Below, piece after piece: positions 1 through 8,545 of a DNA stretch of 64,000 nt. The notes under the pieces were generated by a model. It did no database searches. It had not been told where the DNA came from and was given only the letters and a program-made list of their open reading frames with translations. This DNA comes from Agrobacterium tumefaciens (GTDB lineage: Bacteria; Pseudomonadota; Alphaproteobacteria; Rhizobiales; Rhizobiaceae): the NCBI RefSeq assembly GCF_009649785.1, contig NZ_WJOK01000016.1, forward strand, positions 62,001-126,000, in the 5' to 3' direction. The position numbers and the translations under genes are program-made. Every line of letters starts with the position of its first letter. Positions within the stretch are counted from its first letter, which is position 1.

Positions 1-346
1 CAGAAGCTTCTGGACTAAATTCAATACGAACATCGGGCCACTCTCTGGTCTTGTCGTAGAGCAGATGAAGGTCCTCGAGGGTCCGCACTTTCAGTGCAAG
101 ATGATGAAGCCCGACATTTTGGTGACGGTCGAAACCTTGGCTGTGAGATTGATCTTTGATCTGCCAAAGTGTCACTTTGAGGTGGCCGTCTGTAACGAAT
201 GCCGCTGGATAGTCGGGCTTTTCGCCGAATAACCTCCAGCCGAGGCAGTTCGTGAAGAAAGCGAGGGAAGCGCTCAAGTTCATAACGGTTAGCCCGATGT
301 GATCTACGCCGGTTGTTATGCTTACCGTTGGACTGACATCGCCCAT
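1..346 (-). CDS. VOC/glyoxalase superfamily protein, partial
   Basis: This gene runs off the left edge, so only the N-terminal 115 residues are visible. The ATG at 346 is preceded by AGGAG at a normal distance. The translation begins MGDVSPTVSITTGVDHIGLT and contains the first beta-alpha-beta unit of a vicinal-oxygen-chelate fold, with a likely metal-ligand His in DHIGLT and another in the HHLALKV strand. VOC proteins include glyoxalase I, ring-cleaving dioxygenases and fosfomycin or bleomycin resistance proteins. The visible part does not separate these, so the substrate is unknown. Confidence 0.8.
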   Translation of the reverse strand, partial: MGDVSPTVSITTGVDHIGLTVMNLSASLAFFTNCLGWRLFGEKPDYPAAFVTDGHLKVTLWQIKDQSHSQGFDRHQNVGLHHLALKVRTLEDLHLLYDKTREWPDVRIEFSPEAS

Positions 347-554
347 CTAAAATCTCCTTTTGCTGGCAGCGTTATCATGAGTACTTAGAACCTGGGCTTC
401 GGACCGGGTGGGTTTAGCTTCCCAGTGTGGTGGTCTGGACGCTTCGGCACGGCCTCGGGTCATCGTTTGGGCCCTCGGCCCATTGATCAGTAATCCGGAT
501 AGCACCTGGATTTATAGAAGCTTTCTCTCCTAATTTAGCTGTTCGAAGAGCACC

Positions 555-695
555 ATGACCATATCGGCGACTAGCGAAGCGCTTAAGCGCGATGCGGTTC
601 GTCAGATCATGGAGCGATGCTATCCGGTTGGATACAATCCGCAGCGACGCGGGGTCAGTCGCCATTCACCTTCCCATGTCTACTCTTTCGTGTCC
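555..695 (+). mobile_element. IS3-family OrfA remnant (degenerate)
   Basis: The forward frame from 555 reads like the N-terminal helix-turn-helix of an IS3-family OrfA: KRDAVRQIMERCYPV, a short scrambled stretch, then RRGVSRHSPSHVYSF. The family pattern is roughly RDAVRQ-x-x-ERGYPV...RLGVS-x-HSLY-x-W. The match is lost after about 695, and neither OrfB nor terminal inverted repeats are visible. The assignment comes from remembered family pattern, not from alignment. The rest of 347-962 shows no other convincing gene. Confidence 0.5.
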
Positions 696-962
696 GAGCG
701 CGGTGCTGTTTCCGCAGAAATGTGGTGGTTGCACGAACAGTATCTTCCTGGGTCTTCACCCCTTTCGCCACCAAAACCATCGCCCACCGCGCCTGGTAGT
801 CTCTGAGTGGCGGATGCCCAGGCGCTGCTGAGATCTGCCGAAATATACCAGCGCGCGGCCGAACGCTTTGCCAGCACTAGTCTGGCCACTTTAACGCCGC
901 CGCCGTCGGTTCGCGACCACAAACGTCCGTCGGAAAAAATTCGCAGCGCCTCAAAAAAATCG

Positions 963-1001
963 TTGACACCCAAAATCGCCGTAGCTACTGTACCAATCAG
1001 T
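963..1001 (+). promoter_or_regulatory. Promoter and putative operator of the DUF1348-tetR operon
   Basis: TTGACA at 963-968 is followed after 17 bases by TACTGT at 986-991, a plausible sigma70 -35/-10 pair. The -10 overlaps CTGTACCAATCAGT (988-1001), which recurs with one difference upstream of the second DUF1348 gene (9134-9147, minus strand). This is a good candidate site for the TetR protein encoded at 1519-2121. Confidence 0.5.
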
Positions 1002-1051
1002 CAAGAGTTGACCAATAAGTACACAGAGACGGTTTGCAAAGGAAAATCAAC

Positions 1052-1516
1052 ATGTCACGTCCTCCTCTCCCCCCTTTCACCCGCGAAACTGCTATCGAAA
1101 AGGTCCGTTTGGCCGAAGACGGCTGGAACAGCCGTGACGCCGCCAAGGTTGCTTTGGCCTACACACTGGACACCCGCTGGCGGAACCGCGTTGAATTCGC
1201 CACCAACCGCGAAGAAGCCCAGGCATTTCTGACACGCAAGTGGAACAAGGAGCATGAATACCGCCTTATCAAGGAGCTCTGGGCTTTCACCGGCAACCGC
1301 ATCGCTGTACGCTACGCCTACGAATATCGCGATGATAATGGTCAATGGTTCCGTGCCTATGGTAACGAGAACTGGGAATTCGCAGAGGACGGCTTGATGG
1401 CGCACCGGCACGCATGCATCAACGAAATGCCGATTGCTGAAGGCGATCGCTTGTTCCATTGGCCGCTCGGCCGTCGTCCGGACGACCACGCTAGCCTCAG
1501 TGATCTGGGCCTCTGA
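1052..1516 (+). CDS. DUF1348 (NTF2-like) family protein, cytosolic copy
   Basis: This 154-residue protein belongs to the DUF1348 group of the NTF2/SnoaL-like fold, a cone-shaped barrel that often forms a small-molecule pocket. Typical segments are [17 protein letters not shown], the TRWRNR strand, [18 protein letters not shown] and GNENWEF. The ATG at 1052 is chosen over an in-frame TTG at 1034 because AAAGGA lies just upstream of it. No signal peptide is present. The gene is separated by two bases from a tetR gene and has a close exported paralogue at 8546-9103. The biochemical role of the family is not settled; the context suggests an inducible stress or detoxification function. Confidence 0.85.
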   Translation: MSRPPLPPFTRETAIEKVRLAEDGWNSRDAAKVALAYTLDTRWRNRVEFATNREEAQAFLTRKWNKEHEYRLIKELWAFTGNRIAVRYAYEYRDDNGQWFRAYGNENWEFAEDGLMAHRHACINEMPIAEGDRLFHWPLGRRPDDHASLSDLGL

Positions 1517-1518
1517 TC

Positions 1519-2121
1519 ATGGCCCGCATGGTCGCTGAAAGATCCGACGCCGTCGCCTCCGTGGCCGAAGTTTTTCGCGAGCATGGATACGAAGGAGCGA
1601 GCCTTGCCTTGATCGGCAAGGCCACCGGTCTTGGCAAGGGCAGCCTCTACCACTTCTTCCCGAATGGGAAGGAGGAAATGGTCCAGGCTGTGCTCGTCGA
1701 AATCGAGCAATGGTTTGAAAATTCCGTCTATTCTCCCCTGCGAGACGGAGACGATGCCGATGCCGCGATCACGGCGATGCTCGATGAAACCGCGAAATAC
1801 TTCAGGTCGGGCAGGCGCGTCTGTCTCGTCGGCGCTTTGGCTGTTACCAACACCCGAGACCTATTCGCCCAAGCCATCCGAGGTTACTTCGTCGCCTGGG
1901 TGGACGCTCTGCAGGCAGCGCTCGTCCGGCAGGGCCGCGACGCTGAGCGGGCGCGCATCCTCTCGGAAGACGCCGTTCTCTCTATCCAGGGCGCGATCGT
2001 CCTCTCCCGGGCGCTCGACGATCCCGCCGTCTTCCAGCGCGCAATCGATCAACTCCATGCTCGATTGGCAGCCGATGGAAAGACGCTCGTCGATAATGCT
2101 TCGGATAGCGGGTCGCTTTGA
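1519..2121 (+). CDS. TetR/AcrR family transcriptional regulator
   Basis: A 200-residue one-component repressor. Residues about 10-55 form the TetR helix-turn-helix (EVFREHGYEGASLALIGKA, then GKGSLYHFFPNGKEEM). The C-terminal part is the ligand-binding and dimerisation domain, similar in style to regulators of the LmrA/YxaF type that sit beside small stress genes. It begins directly after the DUF1348 stop codon with little Shine-Dalgarno signal, so translation is probably coupled; ATG 1528 is an alternative start. It most likely represses its own operon, and the repeated CTGTACCAATCnGT motif suggests that it also controls the exported DUF1348 gene near 9.1 kb. Confidence 0.88.
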   Translation: MARMVAERSDAVASVAEVFREHGYEGASLALIGKATGLGKGSLYHFFPNGKEEMVQAVLVEIEQWFENSVYSPLRDGDDADAAITAMLDETAKYFRSGRRVCLVGALAVTNTRDLFAQAIRGYFVAWVDALQAALVRQGRDAERARILSEDAVLSIQGAIVLSRALDDPAVFQRAIDQLHARLAADGKTLVDNASDSGSL

Positions 2122-2304
2122 TCTCTCGCTGCTTCCTGACCTGAGGCATTGCATCTGCGGGCTCGCCGCCTTGGCGAGCCGGCGGGCTGCGTAGTTAGTG
2201 CATTTCGCGAATTCATCGTCGTCGCGATAACCCAGTTGGTTTTTACGGCGACGTAATTTGCCGCAACGGGGCCGCTCGGCGGCCGATATCTGAAGAGATC
2301 TCAC

Positions 2305-2790
2305 ATGAAGACTTTCATACTGGCCGCCGCCATAGGCGCGCTTGCCGCCAGTTCTGTGCTTGCCCACGACACCGAGCAGGAGACCGGCCTCAGAGCGAGG
2401 CTTGCGGTCAAAATCGCTGAGATGGCCGTCGCGGCGTGTGCGGTAGACGGTTACAATGTGTCGGCGGCGGTGACAGATCGATCTGGAGCCCTGCTCGCCC
2501 TGATACGCTATGAGAAAGCCGATCCACGCACGATCAACGCGTCTGCGCAGAAGGCACTCATCTCGGCATCGTTGCACAGCCCCACAAGCGCGATGGTCGA
2601 GAACCTCATCGGCAGCGCGCATGAGGCAGCGTTCACAGATATTTCAGGCTACTTTGTCTCCGGGGGCGTTCCTATCAAAGCCGGCGAGGAGACGATTGGC
2701 GCACTTGGCGTTGCGGGCGCGCCGAATGGCGGCTTGGACGAAGATTGCGCCTACGTCGCAATCGAGGAAGTCAAAAGCGTCCTCAAGTGA
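2305..2790 (+). CDS. GlcG/HbpS family protein, exported
   Basis: This 161-residue protein starts with a Sec signal peptide (MKTFILAAAIGALAASSVLAH, cleavage near residue 20). The mature part is a GlcG/HbpS domain: long helices with AVAACAVDGYNVSAAVTDRSG, RTINASAQKA and the SGGVPIKAGEETIGALGVAG strand. Family members bind haem or cobalamin-like ligands, or are accessory proteins beside glycolate, diol and ThDP-enzyme genes. The gene precedes an acetolactate-synthase-like gene by about 60 bases on the same strand, so the two are probably co-transcribed. The ligand is not evident. Confidence 0.85.
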   Translation: MKTFILAAAIGALAASSVLAHDTEQETGLRARLAVKIAEMAVAACAVDGYNVSAAVTDRSGALLALIRYEKADPRTINASAQKALISASLHSPTSAMVENLIGSAHEAAFTDISGYFVSGGVPIKAGEETIGALGVAGAPNGGLDEDCAYVAIEEVKSVLK

Positions 2791-2853
2791 GCCCCCCACA
2801 AAAATGTGTTTCTTGAAGCCGCGTCTAAGGCTCGGTGGTTTTGGAGATTGGCC

Positions 2854-4488
2854 ATGACTGGCGCTGAACTGCTCGTTAGGGCCCTTGAGAATGAGGGCGT
2901 AGAAAAAATTTTTGGCATCCCCGGGGAGGAAAATCTTTTCCTGGTCGAAGCCCTGCGGAAATCCTCGATCCAGTTGGTCGTCACTCGTCATGAGCAAGCG
3001 GCGGCCTTTATGGGGGCAACCTATGGCCGGCTGACAGGAAAGCCGGGCGTCTGTATTACGACGCTCGGGCCAGGCGCGTTGAACTTATCCACCGGCGCGG
3101 CGTACGCCCTTCTTGGTGGGATGCCGTTGATCCTCATTACGGGGCAAAAAGGCGTCATGTCTTCCCGGCAGGCACGTTTTCAGGTCGTCGACGTCGTCGC
3201 TAGTATGAAGCCGCTGACAAAGCTCACGCGTCAGATCATCTCGCCCAGGATGGTTCCAACCCTGGTTCGTGAGGCCTTTCGGGTGGCGCAGGAAGAGCGC
3301 CCCGGTCCAGTTCATCTCGAATTGCCCGAGGATATCGCCGCGGCAGATGGCGGAGAGATCATCATGGTTCCTCCACACGCTCTCGATCTTCCAGTTGCGA
3401 GCGGCGAGGCGATAGATCGGGCCGCGGCAATGATCGGCGCTGCAGAACGGCCCTTGATCATGCTCGGTGCGGCAGCCTCGCGTCCGCGATCGACGGCTGA
3501 TCTTGCAAATTTTGTGATCCGCACAGGGATACCATATTTTACGACACAGATGGGCAAGGGAACCGTTCCCGGCGGTATGGAGCTTTATCTGGGCACCGCC
3601 GCTCTTTCCGAACGGGACTACGTCCACGAGGCCATCGAACGGGCTGATCTCATCATCACGATCGGGCACGACACGATCGAGAAGCCTCCCTTCATCATGA
3701 ACGTCCACGGAGCCAAGGTCGTTCATGTCGGCTACCAGCCCGCCACTGTCGAGCAGGTCTATTTCCCGCAGGCTGAGGTGATCGGGGATATCGGCCCCAC
3801 CCTCAAGCTCCTGGCGGACCGCCTCGAAGGCAGGCTTCCGAACGCAAAAGCGCTGATCTATCTCAGGCAAGGGATCCTCGCACGCATTGCCGATCGAGAG
3901 CTTGAAGCTCGCTTCACTCCGCAACGGATAGTCCACGATGTTCGCGCCGTTATGCCAGCCGATGGGATCCTTGCGCTCGACAACGGCATGTACAAGATCT
4001 GGTTCGCTCGCAATTACCGGACCCATGTCGCGAATACGCTGCTTCTCGACAATGCCCTGGCGACGATGGGGGCGGGTTTACCTTCCGCAATGATGGCCTC
4101 CATGCTTTACCCGACCCGGCGCGTCATGGCTGTCTGTGGGGATGGCGGCTTCATGATGAACAGTCAAGAGCTCGAGACCGCGGTGCGTCTGCGGCTCAAC
4201 CTTGTCATCCTCCTGATCAAGGACAATGCATACGGTATGATCCGCTGGAAGCAGGCGATCGACAGGCTCACCGACTTCGGGATGAGCTTCGGCAACCCCG
4301 ATTTTGTGAAATACGCCGAGGCCTATGGTGCAAAGGGCACACGCGTCGAGCGCATCGAAGATCTGGAAACGACCTTGGATAATGCGTTCAAGGGCGGCGG
4401 CGTACATCTTGTCGAAGTCCCAATCGACTACTCCGAGAACGAGCGCGTTCTGATCCGAGAGTTAGCGCAGAGGCTGCCGGTGGTATGA
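2854..4488 (+). CDS. Thiamine diphosphate enzyme, acetolactate synthase large-subunit-like
   Basis: A 544-residue ThDP-dependent enzyme of the acetohydroxyacid synthase/pyruvate oxidase group. The N-terminal pyrimidine domain has GIPGEEN and the catalytic glutamate in TRHEQAA (E47). A central FAD or ancillary domain follows. The C-terminal pyrophosphate domain carries the ThDP motif starting at VCGDGGFMMNSQE (about residue 427) and ending near KDNAYG. ATG 2854 is chosen because GGAG lies just upstream. No small regulatory subunit gene is adjacent, so a catabolic or decarboxylating role is as likely as branched-chain amino-acid synthesis. It follows a GlcG/HbpS gene. Substrate specificity cannot be read from the sequence. 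Confidence 0.87.
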   Translation: MTGAELLVRALENEGVEKIFGIPGEENLFLVEALRKSSIQLVVTRHEQAAAFMGATYGRLTGKPGVCITTLGPGALNLSTGAAYALLGGMPLILITGQKGVMSSRQARFQVVDVVASMKPLTKLTRQIISPRMVPTLVREAFRVAQEERPGPVHLELPEDIAAADGGEIIMVPPHALDLPVASGEAIDRAAAMIGAAERPLIMLGAAASRPRSTADLANFVIRTGIPYFTTQMGKGTVPGGMELYLGTAALSERDYVHEAIERADLIITIGHDTIEKPPFIMNVHGAKVVHVGYQPATVEQVYFPQAEVIGDIGPTLKLLADRLEGRLPNAKALIYLRQGILARIADRELEARFTPQRIVHDVRAVMPADGILALDNGMYKIWFARNYRTHVANTLLLDNALATMGAGLPSAMMASMLYPTRRVMAVCGDGGFMMNSQELETAVRLRLNLVILLIKDNAYGMIRWKQAIDRLTDFGMSFGNPDFVKYAEAYGAKGTRVERIEDLETTLDNAFKGGGVHLVEVPIDYSENERVLIRELAQRLPVV

Positions 4489-4846
4489 GATGGTCTGTGA
4501 TCCTATCGATCCCGCTCGGTAACGACGCGAGCATTGCTGCAAACTGGTAGCAAGATCGTCGCAGTGTTTCTGGTTGCGATAGCCGCGGTCGGCCCTCATC
4601 GCGTTCTTCGTGATGACGGGTGCTCTGTTTGGACCTGGGCCTGCCGCATCATCGATAAACCCACGACTGTAAGCGTCGAAGGGGTGCCGTATGTTGCACC
4701 TGAAGTTGGCCCCTTCATTTGGAACGTCTCTGGTCTCTCGCTTCTGTGAGCTGTATGAGGAACTCTGGATGAACCGGCGGAGGCATGATCTCCTGCCGAC
4801 TAAATGACTATCTCCTATATTTGTTAGCAAAAAGGACGCATCGGCC
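4489..4846. other. Intergenic stretch with no convincing gene
   Basis: About 360 bases. Short open frames exist. One forward frame reads as a hydrophobic segment (SKIVAVFLVAIAAVG near 4550) and can be joined, by a frame change, to LIAFFVMTGALFGPGPAASS, so this may be debris of a membrane protein. The reading is tentative. AAGGA near 4830 serves as the ribosome binding site of the next gene. Confidence 0.35.
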
Positions 4847-5404
4847 GTGGCAAAGCAATTCGAGAGCATCGACGCTCGTCTCCAGGACTTTATCGGTCGG
4901 CAGCACATCTTCTTTACCGCCTCGGCCACCGGCCATTCCCGGGTGAATGTGTCGCCGCGGGAGACCGGCTGCCTGCGGGTAGTCGATGCAAATACGGTGG
5001 TCTATCTGGACAGGACCGGGAGTGGAAACGAAACCGCCGCGCATTTGCGCGCGGATGGTCGGCTGACGATCATGTTTTGTGCCGTCGAAGGGCCGCCAAT
5101 GATCTTGCGCCTTTACGGTCGCGGACGCTCCATCCGCCGCGACAGCCCCGAATACGAAAATATCTTGACCACTCACTACAACGGTTCGGAGCCCTCAGGA
5201 GCCCGGCAGGTCATTCTGCTGGACATCGACCTGGTCCAAACCTCTTGCGGCTTCGGCGTCCCTCTTTTCGACTACAAGGCCGAGCGGCCAAGCCTTGACC
5301 AATGGACCAATGCAAAAGGCCCTGATGGTATCGAAATCTATCGTCGGGAAAAGAACACATACAGCATGGATGGCCTACCGACGGGGATGTTCGACGACGC
5401 CTAG
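4847..5404 (+). CDS. Pyridoxamine 5'-phosphate oxidase-fold flavoprotein
   Basis: This 185-residue protein has a split-barrel FMN-binding fold of the PNPOx-like group. The N-terminal half holds the typical strands FFTASATGHSRVNVSPRE and TVVYLDRTGSGNETAAHL, followed by RLTIMFCAVEGPP and a short RLYGRG strand; SCGFGVPLFDY and a charged C-terminus complete it. The start is GTG at 4847 with AAGGA upstream. Proteins of this branch reduce or bind F420-, FMN- or haem-like cofactors, and the exact reaction is unknown. It is not part of a clear operon. A second split-barrel protein lies at 43124-43753. Confidence 0.82.
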   Translation: MAKQFESIDARLQDFIGRQHIFFTASATGHSRVNVSPRETGCLRVVDANTVVYLDRTGSGNETAAHLRADGRLTIMFCAVEGPPMILRLYGRGRSIRRDSPEYENILTTHYNGSEPSGARQVILLDIDLVQTSCGFGVPLFDYKAERPSLDQWTNAKGPDGIEIYRREKNTYSMDGLPTGMFDDA

Positions 5405-5669
5405 TCGGGCCGCGAACAATTTCCGCTCCGGCTGGGTGGGATCGCCATTGCCGCCAAGGTTGCCCTGACGACCTGGGTCTGGCTTCAATCGGCCATCCGC
5501 CGTTTCCCTTGACGCTCGATCGACCTGCGCGCGCTGGGTTCGCATCAAATCCTGATGGCAGTTGGCGTCGTTGCCATTACCAATTCGCGATTAGCCAGAT
5601 GCGGGTTTGCTCCGCCGCCGCCGCGATCCCAAGGGGCGGGGAGCGGAATTCAGGGCACCCTCGGTCAAA

Positions 5670-6296
5670 TCATTGGCCGTTAGTGTCGCGCAGAATCTCG
5701 AACGGGAACCAGACACGCTTCTCGGCTTTGTCGATCCAGTTCTCGATCAGACTGGCGGTCGCGCCGTCGCCATACTCATCGCAGACGTCATGCAGCGAGC
5801 GCATGCTTGCGACAAGGCTGCCATTGTCGTCGCGCAGTTCGGCGAGCATTCCATGTGGATGCACGCAGTCGGCATCATTGTCCGCGATCTGTTGCTTGCG
5901 CGAGATGTCGCCGATCGACCGCAACGTGTCGCCGCCAACCTTGCGGACCCATTCGGCGAGCGGATCGGTCATCGCAAACAGTTCGTCGCCGTGCTCGTCG
6001 AGCAGCAGATGGTAATCGCGGAAATCCGATCCGGACATATGCCAGTGAAAATTCTTGGTCTTGATATAGAGCGCGAACACATCTGCCAGCACGGTGGGCG
6101 CGCCGGCGGAGATGTCCCTGACCGCGTCGCTGTCCAGTCCTGTCGGACCTCTCAGCGCAGCGGCAGCACGCGATTTGACCGATTTTCCTGAAAATGAATT
6201 GACTATGACGGAGCTGGCGAATCGCTCGAGCGTGCGGCGCGATTCGCCAGGTTGCGGTCGCCGAAGAGGGGCGAAAGCGCCGCCCTTCGGTTTCAT
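5670..6296 (-). CDS. dps: Dps-family DNA-binding ferritin-like protein
   Basis: The protein is Dps, a dodecameric mini-ferritin that oxidises and stores iron and protects DNA under starvation or peroxide stress. Characteristic residues are seen in KTKNFHWHMSG, FRDYHLLLDEHGDELF and the D-x-L-A-E segment of the inter-subunit ferroxidase site. As annotated from ATG 6296 it has 208 residues, 35-45 more than typical Dps. That ATG has no good ribosome binding site, and the first 45 residues are basic and low in family similarity, so the real start may be a non-ATG codon nearer the GLDSDAVRDIS segment. The segment DISAGAPTVLADVF also differs from the usual DIS-x-ALN-x-LLADVF. Confidence 0.83.
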   Translation of the reverse strand: MKPKGGAFAPLRRPQPGESRRTLERFASSVIVNSFSGKSVKSRAAAALRGPTGLDSDAVRDISAGAPTVLADVFALYIKTKNFHWHMSGSDFRDYHLLLDEHGDELFAMTDPLAEWVRKVGGDTLRSIGDISRKQQIADNDADCVHPHGMLAELRDDNGSLVASMRSLHDVCDEYGDGATASLIENWIDKAEKRVWFPFEILRDTNGQ

Positions 6297-6340
6297 TGGC
6301 CGAGACAGCCGCGGCGCGGATCATTCGCGCCGTATCGGGG

Positions 6341-7318
6341 TCAGCCCTTGACAAAGGCCAGCAGATCGGCGTTCAGGACATCGGCGTTGACGGTGAGCAT
6401 ACCGTGAGAGAAGCCGGGATAGGTCTTGATCTGGCCGTTCTTCAGAAGCTTAATCGACTTCCTGGCGGCATCAGCAATCGGCACGATCTGGTCGTCCTCG
6501 CCGTGCAGGACGAGCGTCGGGACGGTGATCGCCTTCAGGTCTTCCGTCTGATCGGTTTCGGAGAAGGCCTTGATGCCGTCATAATGAGCCTTTGCGCCGC
6601 CCATCATGCCCTGGCGCCACCAGTTCTGGATCACGCCTTCCTGTACCTTGGCGCCATCCCGGTTGAAGCCGTAGAACGGGCCAGCTGGAACGTCACGGAA
6701 GAACTGCGCACGGTTGGCGGCAAGCGCTGAACGGAAGCCGTCGAAAACCTCGATCGGCAGGCCTTCCGGGTTGGCGGCGGTCTTGACCATCAGCGGTGGG
6801 ACGGCCGAGACGAGAACCGCCTTGGCGACACGACCGGCCGGCTGACCAAACTTCGCCACATAGCGTGCCACTTCGCCACCGCCGGTGGAATGGCCGATAT
6901 GCACGGCATTTTTCAGATCCAGCGCTTCGACGACAGCGAAAGCGTCGGCGGCATAGTGGTCCATATCATGCCCTTCGGAAACCTGGGCAGACCGGCCGTG
7001 GCCACGCCGGTCGTGAGCGACGACCCGGTAACCGTTGGCGTGGAAGAACAGCATCTGCGCGTCCCAATCGTCCGACGACAGGGGCCAGCCGTGATGGAAC
7101 ACGATCGGCTGGGCATCCTTCGGGCCCCAGTCCTTGTAAAAGATTTCAGTGCCGTCTTTAGTTGTTACGAAGCCCATGTCGATATCTCCTTGTGATGAAC
7201 TGTTTGTGGAAGAGGTTTGTGAGAAGGCGAGCGCCGGGATGCTCACGCTGGCAAGTGCGATGCTTCCGATTAGTACGCTGCGTCTCGACACGAAAAACCG
7301 ATCTGTGTCGGATGCCAT
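6341..7318 (-). CDS. Alpha/beta hydrolase, non-haem chloroperoxidase type, Tat-exported
   Basis: A 325-residue alpha/beta hydrolase of the cofactor-free haloperoxidase/perhydrolase group. The nucleophile elbow is GHSTGG, the acid lies in HGEDDQIVP and the catalytic histidine in PGFSHGM. HHGWPLSSDDW is the oxyanion-hole region. The N-terminus SRRSVLIGSIALASVSIPALA has a twin-arginine motif and a hydrophobic stretch ending in an A-x-A-like site, so export is likely. ATG 7318 has AGGAG upstream. The gene is divergent from a GlxA-type regulator 79 bases away, which probably controls it. Such enzymes often act as esterases or generate peracids, and the natural substrate is unknown. Confidence 0.88.
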   Translation of the reverse strand: MASDTDRFFVSRRSVLIGSIALASVSIPALAFSQTSSTNSSSQGDIDMGFVTTKDGTEIFYKDWGPKDAQPIVFHHGWPLSSDDWDAQMLFFHANGYRVVAHDRRGHGRSAQVSEGHDMDHYAADAFAVVEALDLKNAVHIGHSTGGGEVARYVAKFGQPAGRVAKAVLVSAVPPLMVKTAANPEGLPIEVFDGFRSALAANRAQFFRDVPAGPFYGFNRDGAKVQEGVIQNWWRQGMMGGAKAHYDGIKAFSETDQTEDLKAITVPTLVLHGEDDQIVPIADAARKSIKLLKNGQIKTYPGFSHGMLTVNADVLNADLLAFVKG

Positions 7319-7397
7319 TGTATTTCTCCTGTCGCGCTGTGTTTGCGAATTCCGTATTTGACAAAGAGAACTTAGCGCCATTATCTGGCGGAAACAC

Positions 7398-8405
7398 GTG
7401 GCGGAAATGACTTTATCCGAGGCAAAAGTGGCAAATACCAAAGCGCCTGATTTCATTGAGGTGGGCTTACTGGTCTACCCAGACTGCCAATTGGCTGCCG
7501 TCTACGGATTGACCGATCTGTTCCGCGTCGCGAGCGTCTGGTCGACGGATCTGCAGGTGCCGACAAGCCTTCGCAATATCCGCGTTAGCTATTGGAAGAT
7601 GGCGGACGGCGATGTGTCGTGCACATGGGATACACACCCTGGAATCCCGCACGTGCTGAGCTACGTTATTGCGCCACCAAGTATCATCATGCCGGAGAAA
7701 ATGCAGAGCATGAGTCCCGCTTCGCAATGGCTCGCGGCCCAGCACGCGCGCGGTGTTACCGTCTGTTCGATTTGTGCCGGGGCGTTTGTCCTTGCTGAGA
7801 CCGGGCTCATCGACGGCCGACGTGCCACGACCCACTGGGCTTTTGCAGACAGGCTTGCTGAACAGTTTCCCAATATCGACGTCTCACCCGATAACATGAT
7901 CATCGATGATGGCGATGTCATCACCGCTGGCGGAATTCTGGCCTGGGCTGATCTTGGTCTGCTCCTTGTCGAGAAGCTGCTCGGGCAGGCCGTGATGCTT
8001 GAGACGGCACGCTTTCTTGTCGTTGATCCGCCGCGTCGCAGTCAGAGCCAGTACAAGGCTTTTCTTCCCCGTTTCGATCATGGCGATAAGGAGGTCCTGC
8101 AGGTTCAGCACCATTTTCATGCGACGCCTGAGCTGCAAAAATCGATCGGTGAGTTGGCGGAGAACGTGCGTCTTTCAGAACGGACACTTCAGCGCCGCTT
8201 TTTCCGAGCGACACGGCTGAAACTGACCGAATATCTGCAGAACGTTCGCATCATGAAAGCGCGACAGCTACTGGAAACGACAAATGGTTCCATCGAGAGC
8301 ATTGCCTGGGCGGTCGGATACTCCGATCCCGCAGCATTCCGAAAAATATTCGGCCGATTGACCGGTGCAACTCCAAATGTTTACCGTGGCGATGCGCGAC
8401 ATTGA
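7398..8405 (+). CDS. GlxA-type transcriptional regulator (DJ-1/PfpI plus AraC domain)
   Basis: This 335-residue regulator has an N-terminal DJ-1/PfpI (class I glutamine amidotransferase-like) domain, with VGLLVYPDCQLAAVYGLTDLF and the elbow VCSICAGAFVLAETGLIDGR, fused to a C-terminal AraC helix-turn-helix pair (LSERTLQRRFFRATRL, then IESIAWAVGYSDPAAFRKIFGR). GlxA-type proteins act as activators of adjacent genes; the DJ-1 domain is thought to sense ligands. The start is GTG 7398 or ATG 7407, which the sequence does not separate clearly. It is divergent from the Tat-type hydrolase at 6341-7318, the natural target. Confidence 0.88.
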   Translation: MAEMTLSEAKVANTKAPDFIEVGLLVYPDCQLAAVYGLTDLFRVASVWSTDLQVPTSLRNIRVSYWKMADGDVSCTWDTHPGIPHVLSYVIAPPSIIMPEKMQSMSPASQWLAAQHARGVTVCSICAGAFVLAETGLIDGRRATTHWAFADRLAEQFPNIDVSPDNMIIDDGDVITAGGILAWADLGLLLVEKLLGQAVMLETARFLVVDPPRRSQSQYKAFLPRFDHGDKEVLQVQHHFHATPELQKSIGELAENVRLSERTLQRRFFRATRLKLTEYLQNVRIMKARQLLETTNGSIESIAWAVGYSDPAAFRKIFGRLTGATPNVYRGDARH

Positions 8406-8545
8406 TGCAGCACCAAACCTGGGGCTATTTCGAACTGTAGTGTTACGACAAGCGCAACCCGGCTGGAATGATGCCCGATCTTAAAAATGAACGCGCCAGC
8501 GCTGAGGACTGCGCCGGCGGGGTCAAACGTCATTGATAGAGCGAT

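Noticed and set aside
680-973. 97-residue minus-strand open frame
   Set aside because: No start signal, no recognisable domain, and it overlaps the IS3 remnant and the promoter region of the DUF1348 operon.
4534-4749. Possible 71-residue membrane protein on the plus strand
   Set aside because: Only the first 15-20 residues are hydrophobic, there is no ribosome binding site, and a natural continuation lies in another frame; at best it is debris.
4462-4929. Minus-strand frame with RADRGYRNQK resembling a transposase
   Set aside because: The resemblance is limited to a few residues and overlaps the start of the well-supported flavoprotein gene.
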